A stretch of 36,381 nucleotides of DNA from Neoroseomonas rubea (lineage in GTDB: Bacteria > Pseudomonadota > Alphaproteobacteria > Acetobacterales > Acetobacteraceae). This document shows, piece after piece, positions 18,774-26,347 of this stretch. The translations under genes were made by a program, and so were the position numbers. The stretch spans positions 1 to 36,381 of the forward strand of contig NZ_JACADQ010000014.1 in NCBI RefSeq assembly GCF_016106015.1. The letters run 5' to 3'. Below the pieces are notes generated by a model, which was not told where the DNA came from, did not search any database, and saw only the letters and a list, made by a program, of their open reading frames with translations. Positions within the stretch are counted from its first letter, which is position 1. Each line of letters opens with the position of its first letter.

Positions 18774-19618
18774 GGCGCGGGCAGGGATGCCGCCGGCATC
18801 TCGTCCTTCAGCGCGACGCCCGTGGCACCCAGCCCTGCCGCGGCGCGCAGCAGCCAGGCGGCCTTGGCCGCGGCCTCCGCATAGGACAGCCCGCCAGGAC
18901 GGACATTGCTGATGCAGTTGCGCTCCGCATCCGTGCGGCCCAGCCGTGGCGCCCAGGTGATGTAGAGGCCCATGCTGTCGGTCGCGGAAAGCCCAGGCCT
19001 CTCGCCGATCAGCACGACCACGGCCGCGGCGCCGATGCGTTCGCCGACCTCGTCCCCGAGCGCGACGCGCGCCTGGTCCGCCACCACGATCGGGCCGGCG
19101 GGCAGCGGCAGAGCGGGGACCAGCCGTTCCAGCACAGCGGGCGCGTGGCGCTGCACGCCGGTGGCGCAGAGCCCGTCGGCGACGAGGAAGGCGACACTGC
19201 CGGGGGCAGCGGGCAGCACGACATGACCCGCGAGCCGCCGGCCGAGATCAGGCCGCAGCAGATAGGTGCGGCGATCCGGCGCGGCGCTGCGCGCATGCAC
19301 CACGGGCGCGCCGAGCGGCGCAAGTGCGGCGTCCAACGCCGGCATGTCGAGCGCCGACCAGACGGCGTCCCGCGCGCGGCCATGCGCTTCCTGGAAGTCG
19401 AGATGGGCTGCGGTCGGGACGGCGGTGCCGGCCCGGCCGAGCCCGACGCGCGCGTCGGTGAAGCGGCGCAGGTCACGCCAGAGGGTGGGGGCGCTGGCCT
19501 GCCGCATCCTATCGGGTTCTGCTCGCCCTTCGGCGCTGCGATCATCGGGCGCGCTTGTATGGCGCGGCCGATTCAGATCTCCGCGCCCTTCGGCGCTGCG
19601 ATCATCGGGCGCGCTCAT
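18770..19618 (-). CDS. eutC: Ethanolamine ammonia-lyase small subunit, with repeat-bearing N-terminus
   Basis: 282 residues from ATG 19618, which overlaps the eutB stop (ATGA). The EutC core starts near residue 40 (LWRDLRRFTDARVGLGRAG) and includes LDFQEAHGRARDAVW, HARSAAPDRRTYLLRPDLGR and the C-terminal NCISNVRPGGLSY. With EutB it forms the adenosylcobalamin enzyme converting ethanolamine to acetaldehyde and ammonia. Residues 2-41 are two tandem 20-residue units, each opening with SAPDDRSAEGR, encoded by a 60-bp DNA repeat. An internal ATG (19507) would remove them but lacks a ribosome site. Confidence 0.93.
   Translation of the reverse strand: MSAPDDRSAEGRGDLNRPRHTSAPDDRSAEGRAEPDRMRQASAPTLWRDLRRFTDARVGLGRAGTAVPTAAHLDFQEAHGRARDAVWSALDMPALDAALAPLGAPVVHARSAAPDRRTYLLRPDLGRRLAGHVVLPAAPGSVAFLVADGLCATGVQRHAPAVLERLVPALPLPAGPIVVADQARVALGDEVGERIGAAAVVVLIGERPGLSATDSMGLYITWAPRLGRTDAERNCISNVRPGGLSYAEAAAKAAWLLRAAAGLGATGVALKDEMPAASLPAP
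19524..19615 (-). repeat. 32-bp direct repeat pair at 60-bp spacing inside eutC
   Basis: Bases 19524-19555 and 19584-19615 are identical; the 28-bp spacer differs from the flank. Each copy has dyad ends, CGCCC...GGGCG in both and GCGCCC (19583-19588)/GGGCGC (19607-19612) in the second, and an inner TCG...CGA pair, so each can fold as a hairpin. The period keeps the reading frame. The second copy reaches the eutB stop codon. No further copy is seen in the window. Confidence 0.9.
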
Positions 19619-20988
19619 CCCAGCCCGATCAGCGCCGGCGACAGCCGCGCGGGGATGCGTTCCCCATCCGCGCCGATGCCCATGCGCGTGAGCCAGGCCT
19701 CGAATTCCGGCGCGGCGCGCTTGCCGAAGACGGCGCGCGCGGTCAGGCCATCGTGGAAGGAGGTGGATTGGTAGGCGAGCATCACGTCATCCGCCCCCGG
19801 CACGCCCATCACATAGGTGACGCCCGCCGCCGCGAGGCAGGTCAGCAGCGCGTCCATGTCGTCCTGGTCGGCCTCGGCGTGGTTCGTGTAGCAGACATCG
19901 ACACCCATCGGCAGGCCGAGCAACTTGCCGGAGAAATGGTCCTCGAGCCCCGCGCGCAGGATCTGCTTGCCGTCGAACAGGTATTCCGGGCCGATGAAGC
20001 CAACGACGCTGTTCACGAGCAACGGGGAGAACTCGCGCGCGACGGCATAGGCCCGCGCCTCGATCGTCTGCTGGTCCACGCCGTGATGCGCATCGGCCGA
20101 GAGCGCGCTGCCCTGCCCTGTCTCGAAGTACATGACATTGTCGCCGAGCGTGCCGCGCTTCAGCGCCAGCGCCTGCTCCCTCGCCTCCCGCAGCAGGGAA
20201 AGGGAGACGCCGAAGGATCGGTTGACCCCCTCCGTCCCGCCGATCGACTGGAACACGAGATCGACGGGCGCGCCGCGCTCCATCGCCAGCATCGTCGTCG
20301 TCACGTGGGACAGCACGCAGCTCTGCGTCGGGATCTCGAAGCGATCCCGCACCGTGTCGAGCATCTCGAGCAGCCGCATCACCGCCTCGACATTGTCGGT
20401 GGCGGGGTTCACGCCGATCACCGCATCGCCGGCGCCGAGCAGCAGCCCGTCGAGCACGCCGGCCGCGACGCCGCGCGGGTCGTCCGTCGGATGGTTCGGC
20501 TGCAGGCGGATCGACAGCGTCCCCGGCAGGCCGATCGTGTTGCGGAAGCGCGTGACGACGCGGCACTTCGCCGCCACCTGGATCAGGTCCGCGACGCGCA
20601 TGATCTTTGCCGCTGCCGCGACCATTTCCGGCGTGAGGCCGGGCGCAAGCGCCGTCACCGCCTCGGGCGCCGCCGCCAGTAGCCAGTCCCGGAAGGCGCC
20701 GACCGTCAGGCTGCGGACCGGGGCGAAGGCGGCGGCGTCGTGCCGGTCGAGGATGAGGCGCGTGACCTCGTCCTCCTCATGGGGAACCACGGCCTCATCC
20801 AGGAAATGGGCGAGCGGCAGGTCGGCCAGCGCCCGCTGCGCCGCCACCCGTTCCGCCGCCGAGCCCGCCGCCACCCCCGCCAGCGCATCCCCCGACCGGA
20901 AGGGGGTGGCGCGCGCCAGCAGCGTCTTCAGGTCGTCGAAGACGTAGCGCGTGCCGCCGATGCTCTGCGCGAAGCCCATGCCAGCCAT
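19615..20988 (-). CDS. eutB: Ethanolamine ammonia-lyase large subunit
   Basis: 457 residues, normal length. EutB family blocks: CRVVTRFRNTIGLPGTLS, RLQPNHPTDDPRGVAAG, GVNPATDNVEAV, FQSIGGTEGVNRSFGVS and YFETGQGSALSADAHHGVDQQT. It forms the cobalamin- and substrate-binding TIM barrel of the lyase. The start at 20988 or at M4 is possible. No eutA reactivase, aldehyde dehydrogenase or microcompartment genes are in the window, as in the compact eutBC loci of non-enteric bacteria. It is divergent from the decarboxylase operon across 75 bp. Confidence 0.95.
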   Translation of the reverse strand: MAGMGFAQSIGGTRYVFDDLKTLLARATPFRSGDALAGVAAGSAAERVAAQRALADLPLAHFLDEAVVPHEEDEVTRLILDRHDAAAFAPVRSLTVGAFRDWLLAAAPEAVTALAPGLTPEMVAAAAKIMRVADLIQVAAKCRVVTRFRNTIGLPGTLSIRLQPNHPTDDPRGVAAGVLDGLLLGAGDAVIGVNPATDNVEAVMRLLEMLDTVRDRFEIPTQSCVLSHVTTTMLAMERGAPVDLVFQSIGGTEGVNRSFGVSLSLLREAREQALALKRGTLGDNVMYFETGQGSALSADAHHGVDQQTIEARAYAVAREFSPLLVNSVVGFIGPEYLFDGKQILRAGLEDHFSGKLLGLPMGVDVCYTNHAEADQDDMDALLTCLAAAGVTYVMGVPGADDVMLAYQSTSFHDGLTARAVFGKRAAPEFEAWLTRMGIGADGERIPARLSPALIGLG

Positions 20989-21063
20989 GATGGGGTGCGG
21001 CCGCCCACCTTGCCAGCCCGCCGCGCGCCCCTAGGATGCGCCGACTTCGACCCGAGGAAACGC

Positions 21064-21615
21064 ATGGACCCGAATGCGATCGACAAGGCCCCGGACGCCG
21101 CAGCGTCCTGGCCCGACCAGATTTTCGACCTGCTCAAGAAGCACGAGATCCGCCAGGTCTGCCTGGTGCCCGATGCCGGTCACTCCCGCCTGATCAAGCG
21201 CTGCCTGGCCGACAACAGCATCACCGTCACCACCCTGACGACCGAGGAGGAGGGGATCGCCCTGCTCCAGGGCGCCTGGCTCGGCGGCGACAAGGGCGTG
21301 CTGCTGATGCAGTCCTCCGGCGTCGGCAACTGCATCAACATGCTCTCGCTCAGCCACATCCATCGCTGCCCGATGCCGATGCTGGTGACGATGCGCGGCG
21401 ACTTCGGGGAGTTCAACCCGGCCCAGGTGCCGATGGGCAACGCGACCCAGGCGGTGCTGGAAGCGATGGGCACCATCGTCAAGCGCGCCGACACGCCGGA
21501 GGACATCGCGCCCACCGTCGATGCCACCATCCGCATGGCCTTCAACACCTTCCGCCCGACCGCGACGCTGATCGGCCAGCGCGTCATCGGGGCAAAAACC
21601 TTCGGCAAGGACTGA
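21064..21615 (+). CDS. Thiamine-diphosphate decarboxylase alpha subunit (sulfopyruvate/phosphonopyruvate decarboxylase-like)
   Basis: 183 residues forming a ThDP-enzyme pyrimidine-binding (PYR) domain: VCLVPDAGHSRLI near 32-44, the activating glutamate in LTTEEEGIALLQGAW (E61-E63) and QSSGVGNCINML. The split alpha/beta arrangement and the wording of these blocks resemble ComD of sulfopyruvate decarboxylase. GAGGAAA precedes the ATG. The gene is 4 bp upstream of the beta subunit and opens a five-gene operon. The true 2-oxo acid substrate cannot be read from sequence. Confidence 0.85.
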   Translation: MDPNAIDKAPDAAASWPDQIFDLLKKHEIRQVCLVPDAGHSRLIKRCLADNSITVTTLTTEEEGIALLQGAWLGGDKGVLLMQSSGVGNCINMLSLSHIHRCPMPMLVTMRGDFGEFNPAQVPMGNATQAVLEAMGTIVKRADTPEDIAPTVDATIRMAFNTFRPTATLIGQRVIGAKTFGKD

Positions 21616-21619
21616 GACG

Positions 21620-22222
21620 ATGCTCGCAGCTTCCGGAAAGCTCGACCGTCGCGAGCTGGCGCGCGCGCTGCTCGCCGACCGTGGGGAGATGGTGTGCATC
21701 GCCGGCCTCGGCGCCCCCGCCTGGGACATCACCGCGGTGGGCGACCATCCGCTGAACCTGCCGCTGTGGGGCGGCATGGGCGGGGCAGCGATGATCGGCC
21801 TCGGCCTCGCGCTCGCCCAGCCGTCCCGCCCCGTGCTGGTGCTGACCGGCGACGGGGAGATGCTGATGGGAATCGGCGCGCTCGCCACCATCGCGGTGAA
21901 GAAGCCGCGCAACCTGTCGATCGTGGTGCAGGACAACGAGCATTACGGCGAGACCGGCATGCAGGAGACCGCGACGCGGCACGGCGTCGACCTGGTTGCC
22001 ATGGCGCGCGGGGCGGGCTTCGAGCGGACCATGTTCGTCACGAAGCCGGAGGAAGTGCCGGCGCTGAAGGCGGCGCTGCATGCCGGCGAAGGCCCCTTCT
22101 TCGCGGTCGCCAAGATCGATGAGGCCAGCAAGAAGCTCGTGCTGCCGCCGCGCGACGGCTCCATCATCCAGAACCGGATGCGGGAGGCCATTCTCGGCCC
22201 GGCGGCGCATCACCAACTGTGA
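21620..22222 (+). CDS. Thiamine-diphosphate decarboxylase beta subunit (ComE-like)
   Basis: 200 residues forming the ThDP pyrophosphate-binding (PP) domain. The cofactor motif runs from GDG (77-79) to N106, at the classic spacing, with the preceding PLWGGMGGAAMIGLGLA typical of ComE/phosphonopyruvate decarboxylase. Together with the upstream PYR subunit it should decarboxylate a 2-oxo acid to an aldehyde in the cytoplasm. Neighbouring D-2-hydroxyacid dehydrogenase and Bug genes suggest a 2-hydroxy acid is imported and oxidised first. Confidence 0.87.
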   Translation: MLAASGKLDRRELARALLADRGEMVCIAGLGAPAWDITAVGDHPLNLPLWGGMGGAAMIGLGLALAQPSRPVLVLTGDGEMLMGIGALATIAVKKPRNLSIVVQDNEHYGETGMQETATRHGVDLVAMARGAGFERTMFVTKPEEVPALKAALHAGEGPFFAVAKIDEASKKLVLPPRDGSIIQNRMREAILGPAAHHQL

Positions 22223-22280
22223 AAGGCCCCGCCAGCCGGCGGAGATCGGCGGCGCGGCACATCTCCAGGGAGGACACGCC

Positions 22281-23249
22281 ATGCACCGTCGCAGCCTTCT
22301 CGCCGGCGTCGCCGCGCTCGCCGCGTCGCGCCCCGCCGTCGCGCAGGCCCAGTGGAGCCCCGACCGCCCGGTCCGGATCATCGTCCCCTTCGCCGCCGGC
22401 GGCGGGACGGACCTGACGGCGCGGGTGGTGGCCGAAGCGCTGACCAACCGCCTTGGCCAGCCCGTGCTGGTCGAGAACCGCCCCGGCGCAGGCGGCAATA
22501 TCGGCGCCGAAGCCGTCGCCCGCGCGACGCCCGACGGGCTGACGCTGCTGCTGACGACGAGTTCCACCCACGCCACCAACCCCGCGCTCTACCGGAACCT
22601 TCCCTTCCACCCGCTGCGCGACTTCGCGCCGATCAGCCAGGTGGCCTTCGTGCCGAACCTGCTCGTCGTCCGGCCGGACCTGCCGACGCGGAGCCTGGCG
22701 GAGCTGGTCGCGCTGGCGAAGGCCCGGCCGGGGACGCTGAATTTCGGCAATGCGGGCTCCGGCTCCTCCCAGCATATCGCGGCCGCGGTGCTCGCGGCGC
22801 GGACGGGGATCGAGATCACCCACGTCTCCTATCGCGGCGGGGCGCCGGCGGTCACCGACCTGCTCGGCGGCAAGATCGACGCCATCGCCACACCGCTGGT
22901 CGAGGTGATCGAGCACGTGCGCGCCAACCGGCTGCGCGCGCTGGCCGTCACCACCGCCCGCCGCTCCGGCCTGCTGCCCGAAGTGCCGACGATCGGGGAG
23001 ACGATCCCGGGCTACGAAGTCGCGCTGTGGAATGGGCTTTTCGCCCCCGCCGGCACGCCGCCCGCGGCCGTCCGCCGCATCGCCGCGGAGGTCGCCGCCG
23101 CGCTGCGCACCGATGCGGTGCGCGCCAAGATCGCCGAGCAGGGCAGCGACCCGGTCGGCTCCGACCCCGAGACCTTCGCCGCCTTCGTCGCCGCGGAGAT
23201 CCCGAAATGGGCGGAGCTCGTTCGCCTCTCGGACGCCCGCGTGGAATAG
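22281..23249 (+). CDS. Tripartite tricarboxylate (Bug/TctC) periplasmic binding protein 1
   Basis: 322 residues with a signal peptide (RRSLLAGVAALAASRPAVAQA, ~residues 3-23). Bug family motifs: RIIVPFAAGGGTD near the start, VENRPGAGGNIGAEAVA, LNFGNAGSGSSQH and VSYRGGAPAVTDLLGG. Such proteins bind carboxylates in the periplasm and normally feed a TctAB membrane pair, which is absent here. GGGAGGAC precedes the ATG. Position between the decarboxylase and the hydroxyacid dehydrogenase implies its ligand is that pathway's substrate. Confidence 0.94.
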   Translation: MHRRSLLAGVAALAASRPAVAQAQWSPDRPVRIIVPFAAGGGTDLTARVVAEALTNRLGQPVLVENRPGAGGNIGAEAVARATPDGLTLLLTTSSTHATNPALYRNLPFHPLRDFAPISQVAFVPNLLVVRPDLPTRSLAELVALAKARPGTLNFGNAGSGSSQHIAAAVLAARTGIEITHVSYRGGAPAVTDLLGGKIDAIATPLVEVIEHVRANRLRALAVTTARRSGLLPEVPTIGETIPGYEVALWNGLFAPAGTPPAAVRRIAAEVAAALRTDAVRAKIAEQGSDPVGSDPETFAAFVAAEIPKWAELVRLSDARVE

Positions 23250-23258
23250 GATCGCCGC

Positions 23259-24233
23259 ATGCCGCACATCGTCTGCCTTCGCCCGCTGCACCCGGATGCG
23301 ATGGAGCGCCTACGCTCCGAACCGGGCTATACCGTGACGCTGCTCGACCCCGTCACGCCGGAGACGCTCGCAGAGCCGATGAAGACGGCGGATGCGATCA
23401 TCGTCCGCGCGACGCGCATCGACCGCGCCTTCCTGGCGAATGCGCCGATGCTGCGCATCTGCGCCCGGCACGGCGTCGGCTACGACGCGGTGGACGTGGA
23501 AGCGCTGACGGAACGCGGCATCCCGCTGACCGTGACGCCCGACGCCAACGCCGTCTCGGTCGCCGAGCACGCGCTGATGCTGATGCTGACGACGGCGCGC
23601 CGCACGCTCGACTACGACCGCAACACCAAGGCGCTGGACTGGGGTCCGAAGTCCTCGATCAAGACCTTCGACCTGGCCGGGCAGACCGTGCTGGTGGTAG
23701 GCTTCGGGCGGATCGGCGGGCGTGTCGCCAGGCTCTGCGGCGCCTTCGGGATGAACGTGCTGGTGCACGACCCCTACATCCCACAGAACACGATCAAGGG
23801 CGCGGGCTTCACGCCGGTGAAAGTGCTGCACGAAGGGCTCGCGCAGGCGGATATCGTCACGACGCATTGCCCGTCCAACCCCGAGACGCGGGGGATGGTC
23901 AACGCCACCTTCCTCGCCGCCATGAAGCCGGGCGCGGCCTACATCAACACGGCACGTGGCACGCTGGTGGACGAGGCCGCGCTGACCAACGCGCTGAAGT
24001 CCGGGCATCTCGGTTCTGCCGGCCTCGACGTGTTCTGGGAAGAACCCGTCACGACGAAGCTGCCCTTCCTCGACTTCCCGAATGTCGTCGTCTCGCCCCA
24101 TTCGGCGGCGGCGACGGAACAGTCGACGCGGCGCATGGGGCTGTCCTGCGCCGAGAGCATCTTCTCCCACTTCCGGGGTCAGCTCGACCCTGACGTCGTC
24201 ATAAACAAGGAGGTGCTCCGCGGCAACGCGTGA
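23259..24233 (+). CDS. D-isomer-specific 2-hydroxyacid dehydrogenase (PGDH/SlcC-like)
   Basis: 324 residues. The Rossmann motif is G148-F-G150-R-I-G153 followed by acidic D171 (HDPY), indicating NAD+ preference. Catalytic residues are R233 (NTARGT), E262 (EEPV) and H281 (SPHSAA). The family oxidises or reduces 2-hydroxy/2-oxo acids. Candidates include 3-phosphoglycerate dehydrogenase-like and (S)-sulfolactate dehydrogenase-like activities; a housekeeping serA role is less likely given the Bug neighbour and the lack of ACT domains. It is 9 bp from the Bug gene. Confidence 0.9.
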   Translation: MPHIVCLRPLHPDAMERLRSEPGYTVTLLDPVTPETLAEPMKTADAIIVRATRIDRAFLANAPMLRICARHGVGYDAVDVEALTERGIPLTVTPDANAVSVAEHALMLMLTTARRTLDYDRNTKALDWGPKSSIKTFDLAGQTVLVVGFGRIGGRVARLCGAFGMNVLVHDPYIPQNTIKGAGFTPVKVLHEGLAQADIVTTHCPSNPETRGMVNATFLAAMKPGAAYINTARGTLVDEAALTNALKSGHLGSAGLDVFWEEPVTTKLPFLDFPNVVVSPHSAAATEQSTRRMGLSCAESIFSHFRGQLDPDVVINKEVLRGNA

Positions 24234-24243
24234 GCAGCACGCC

Positions 24244-25614
24244 ATGACGAATCCGCTCCTCGTCCTTGCCGATCATGCCGCGTCCTGGCGGGCGCGGGAG
24301 ATGCCCGCCGACGTCGCGCACCATGCCCGCCGCGTGCTGGTGGACTGGTTCGCCGCCACCCTGCCCGGCTGCCCCCGGCCGCCCGCGACGCTGATCGCCG
24401 CGGCGCTGGAGGACGAGACCCGCGGTGGCGGCGGTGCCGTCTGCTATGTCACGGGCCGGCGCGTGCCGCTGCGCCACGCGGCGCTGGTGAACGGCACGGC
24501 GTCGCACACGGTCGAGTTCGACGACATCTACCGCTACGCCGTCTATCACCCGGGCTGCCCGACCATCGCCGCCGCACTCGCCGCCGCGCAGTCCCGCGGA
24601 ACGGAGATGGAGGCGCTGCTGCGCGCCATCGTCGCAGGCTACGAGGTCTCGTGCCGCATCGGCGTCGCCGTGCAGCCCTCCCACTACGATTTCTGGCATA
24701 CGACCGGCACCGTCGGCACCTTCGGCGCGGCGGCGGCGGTCGCGGTGCTGCTGGACTGCGATGCGGATCGGACCGCGCATGCCATCGCCACCGCCGCGAC
24801 CATGGCGGGCGGGCTGCAGCAGGCCTTCCGCGGGGAGGGGATGTCGAAGCCGCTGCATCCCGGCCACGCGGCGGAAGCGGGCGCGCTAGCGGCCATGGCG
24901 GCGGCACGCGGCATGACCGGCGCGCTCGATGTGCTGCACGGCCCGGCCGGCTTCGCCGCGGCAACCAGCGAGGATACCGGCAAGTGGGACAAGGCGCTGG
25001 CCGGGATCGGCAAGCCCTATGCCGTCACCGACATGACTGTAAAGAACCATGGCTGCTGTGGGCACATCTTCGCCGCCCTCGACGCCGTGCGCGATCTGCA
25101 AGTCGAGCACGGCTTCAAGGCCGATGACGTCGCGGCAATCGCGGTCGGCGGCTACAAGGCGACGAAGGATGTCTGCGACCGGGTGGATGCGCGCACCGAG
25201 CAGGATTGCCGCTTCTCCACCCAGTTCACGGTGGCGACGATGCTGCTGCATGGCGGTGTGCGGCTAGCGGCCTTCGAGCCGGAGCGGCTGACGGACCCGG
25301 CGATCCGCGCCCTGATGCCGAAGGTGACGGTCGCGATCGACCCGGAATGCGCCGCTGCCTTCCCATCAAAGCGGTCGGCGAAGGTGGAGATCCGGCTGAA
25401 GGATGGCCGCGTGCTGAACCGCCACCAGCACACCCGCAAGGGCGACCCGGATGCGCCGCTGACCGACCGCGACTTGTCGGACAAGTTCCTGGAACTCACG
25501 TCGGATGTGATCGGCGCCACCCAGGCGAAGGCGCTGCTGGCCCAGCTATGGGAGGGGAACGCGCTGCCCGGCATCGTCCCGCTTGTGGCGCACGCGGCCC
25601 GCGCCGCCGAATAG
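24244..25614 (+). CDS. MmgE/PrpD family protein
   Basis: 456 residues, full length for the family. Family features: an N-terminal helical domain beginning VLADHAASWRAREMPADV, the NGTASHTVEFDDIYR block near residue 80-95, HAAEAGALAAMAAARGMTG, YAVTDMTVKNHGCCGH and a C-terminal FSTQFTVATML. Known members include 2-methylcitrate dehydratase, cis-aconitate decarboxylase and iminodisuccinate epimerase, so the chemistry is dehydration, decarboxylation or epimerisation of a carboxylate. It is the last gene of the 21064-25614 operon (10 bp gap). Confidence 0.9.
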   Translation: MTNPLLVLADHAASWRAREMPADVAHHARRVLVDWFAATLPGCPRPPATLIAAALEDETRGGGGAVCYVTGRRVPLRHAALVNGTASHTVEFDDIYRYAVYHPGCPTIAAALAAAQSRGTEMEALLRAIVAGYEVSCRIGVAVQPSHYDFWHTTGTVGTFGAAAAVAVLLDCDADRTAHAIATAATMAGGLQQAFRGEGMSKPLHPGHAAEAGALAAMAAARGMTGALDVLHGPAGFAAATSEDTGKWDKALAGIGKPYAVTDMTVKNHGCCGHIFAALDAVRDLQVEHGFKADDVAAIAVGGYKATKDVCDRVDARTEQDCRFSTQFTVATMLLHGGVRLAAFEPERLTDPAIRALMPKVTVAIDPECAAAFPSKRSAKVEIRLKDGRVLNRHQHTRKGDPDAPLTDRDLSDKFLELTSDVIGATQAKALLAQLWEGNALPGIVPLVAHAARAAE

Positions 25615-25635
25615 ACAAAGAAGCGAGGGGGGTTC

Positions 25636-25655
25636 GGGGGAGGTTCTCCTCCCCC
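25636..25655. terminator. Bidirectional terminator-like hairpin
   Basis: A perfect 8-bp stem GGGGGAGG / CCTCCCCC with a TTCT loop between the convergent MmgE/PrpD gene and a small hypothetical gene. The following T content is weak on both strands. Confidence 0.55.
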
Positions 25656-25661
25656 GCGACC

Positions 25662-25892
25662 TTACTTCCGCTTGCCGCCCACGCGCAGCAGCTGGGCGAT
25701 CGGGAGCGACGCCTTGCCGGACGCCTTGGCGATCTCGTTGTCCTGTTCCTCGATGATCTTGCGCGCGGGCTCGTCGCCGTCGAGGCCGCCGAGGATCTCG
25801 GCCGGCACCTTGCGGTTGGAACGGCGGCTGCCGTCCGCGTAGATCACGTCGAACAGGACGAAGGCAGACTTGCTGCCGGGCTTGCTGGCCAT
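25662..25892 (-). CDS. Small hypothetical protein
   Basis: 76 residues, soluble, ends in a basic GGKRK tail; function not recognised. The first half (FVLFDVIYADGSRRSNRKVP) suggests a small beta sheet; the middle (DEPARKIIEEQDNEIAKASG) is helical and charged. It is 13 bp downstream of another small gene and co-directional with cspA, so the three may be related in expression. The codon pattern is like its neighbours. Confidence 0.65.
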   Translation of the reverse strand: MASKPGSKSAFVLFDVIYADGSRRSNRKVPAEILGGLDGDEPARKIIEEQDNEIAKASGKASLPIAQLLRVGGKRK

Positions 25893-25905
25893 GTCGCGTC
25901 GTCCC

Positions 25906-26079
25906 TCAGTCCCGGCCGGCGGCGTCGGTGGGGGCGGGCGAGCCGGCCTCCTCCTCGTCCACGGCGGCCTTGCGCTTCGCGACCGCTTCCTCGCGTTCGC
26001 GCAGCTTCGCTTCCTTCTTCGCCTGCTTGGAGCGGTTCACGTCGGCCCGCTGCTGGCCGTAGTTGGGCTTGCGCGCCAT
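25906..26079 (-). CDS. Small Lys/Arg/Glu-rich protein
   Basis: A 57-residue ORF from ATG 26079 to TGA 25906. The product begins MARKPNYGQQRADVNRSKQ, is almost wholly charged helix in its middle (KKEAKLREREEAVAKRKAA) and has a short Pro/Ala tail. Very similar short basic proteins starting MARKPNY are common, uncharacterised, in alphaproteobacteria as I recall. It lies between cspA (same strand, terminator between) and the 76-residue gene. A nucleic-acid-binding or ribosome-associated role is possible but unproven. Confidence 0.65.
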   Translation of the reverse strand: MARKPNYGQQRADVNRSKQAKKEAKLREREEAVAKRKAAVDEEEAGSPAPTDAAGRD

Positions 26080-26100
26080 CGGCGTGCTCCGGACTTCTGG

Positions 26101-26129
26101 AAAAGGAAAGGGCGGCCCGAGGGCCGCCC
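26101..26129 (-). terminator. Terminator of cspA
   Basis: Minus-strand stem GGGCGGCCC / GGGCCGCCC (26129-26121 and 26118-26110) with a 2-base loop, followed by TTTCCTTTT. It lies 11 bp after the cspA stop. Confidence 0.75.
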
Positions 26130-26140
26130 CCTGGCAGGCG

Positions 26141-26347
26141 TCAGGCGAGGCGGAGGTTGCCCGCCGAAAGCTTGCCCTGCTGGCCGCGCTGCAGCTCGAA
26201 TTCGACCTTGTCGCCTTCGTTCAGGCCGTTGAGGCCCGAGCGCTGCACGTCGCTGATGTGGACGAACACGTCCTTGCTGCCGTCTTCGGGCTGGATGAAG
26301 CCGTAGCCCTTGGTTGCGTTGAACCACTTAACGGTGCCGATGCTCAT
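26141..26347 (-). CDS. cspA: Cold-shock domain protein (CspA family)
   Basis: 68 residues, a single cold-shock domain with RNP1 KGYGFIQ and RNP2 DVFVHI. It binds single-stranded RNA/DNA and acts as an RNA chaperone. ATG 26347 is chosen because GGAGA lies a few bases upstream and the product then matches family length; an upstream extension is not conserved-looking. The ~230-bp region before it can fold, as expected of a cold-shock leader. Confidence 0.95.
   Translation of the reverse strand: MSIGTVKWFNATKGYGFIQPEDGSKDVFVHISDVQRSGLNGLNEGDKVEFELQRGQQGKLSAGNLRLA

Noticed and set aside
19555-19615. Two-unit 32-bp repeat as a CRISPR or IS end
   Set aside because: Only two copies, coding in frame, with no spacers of the right type, no transposase and no target duplication.
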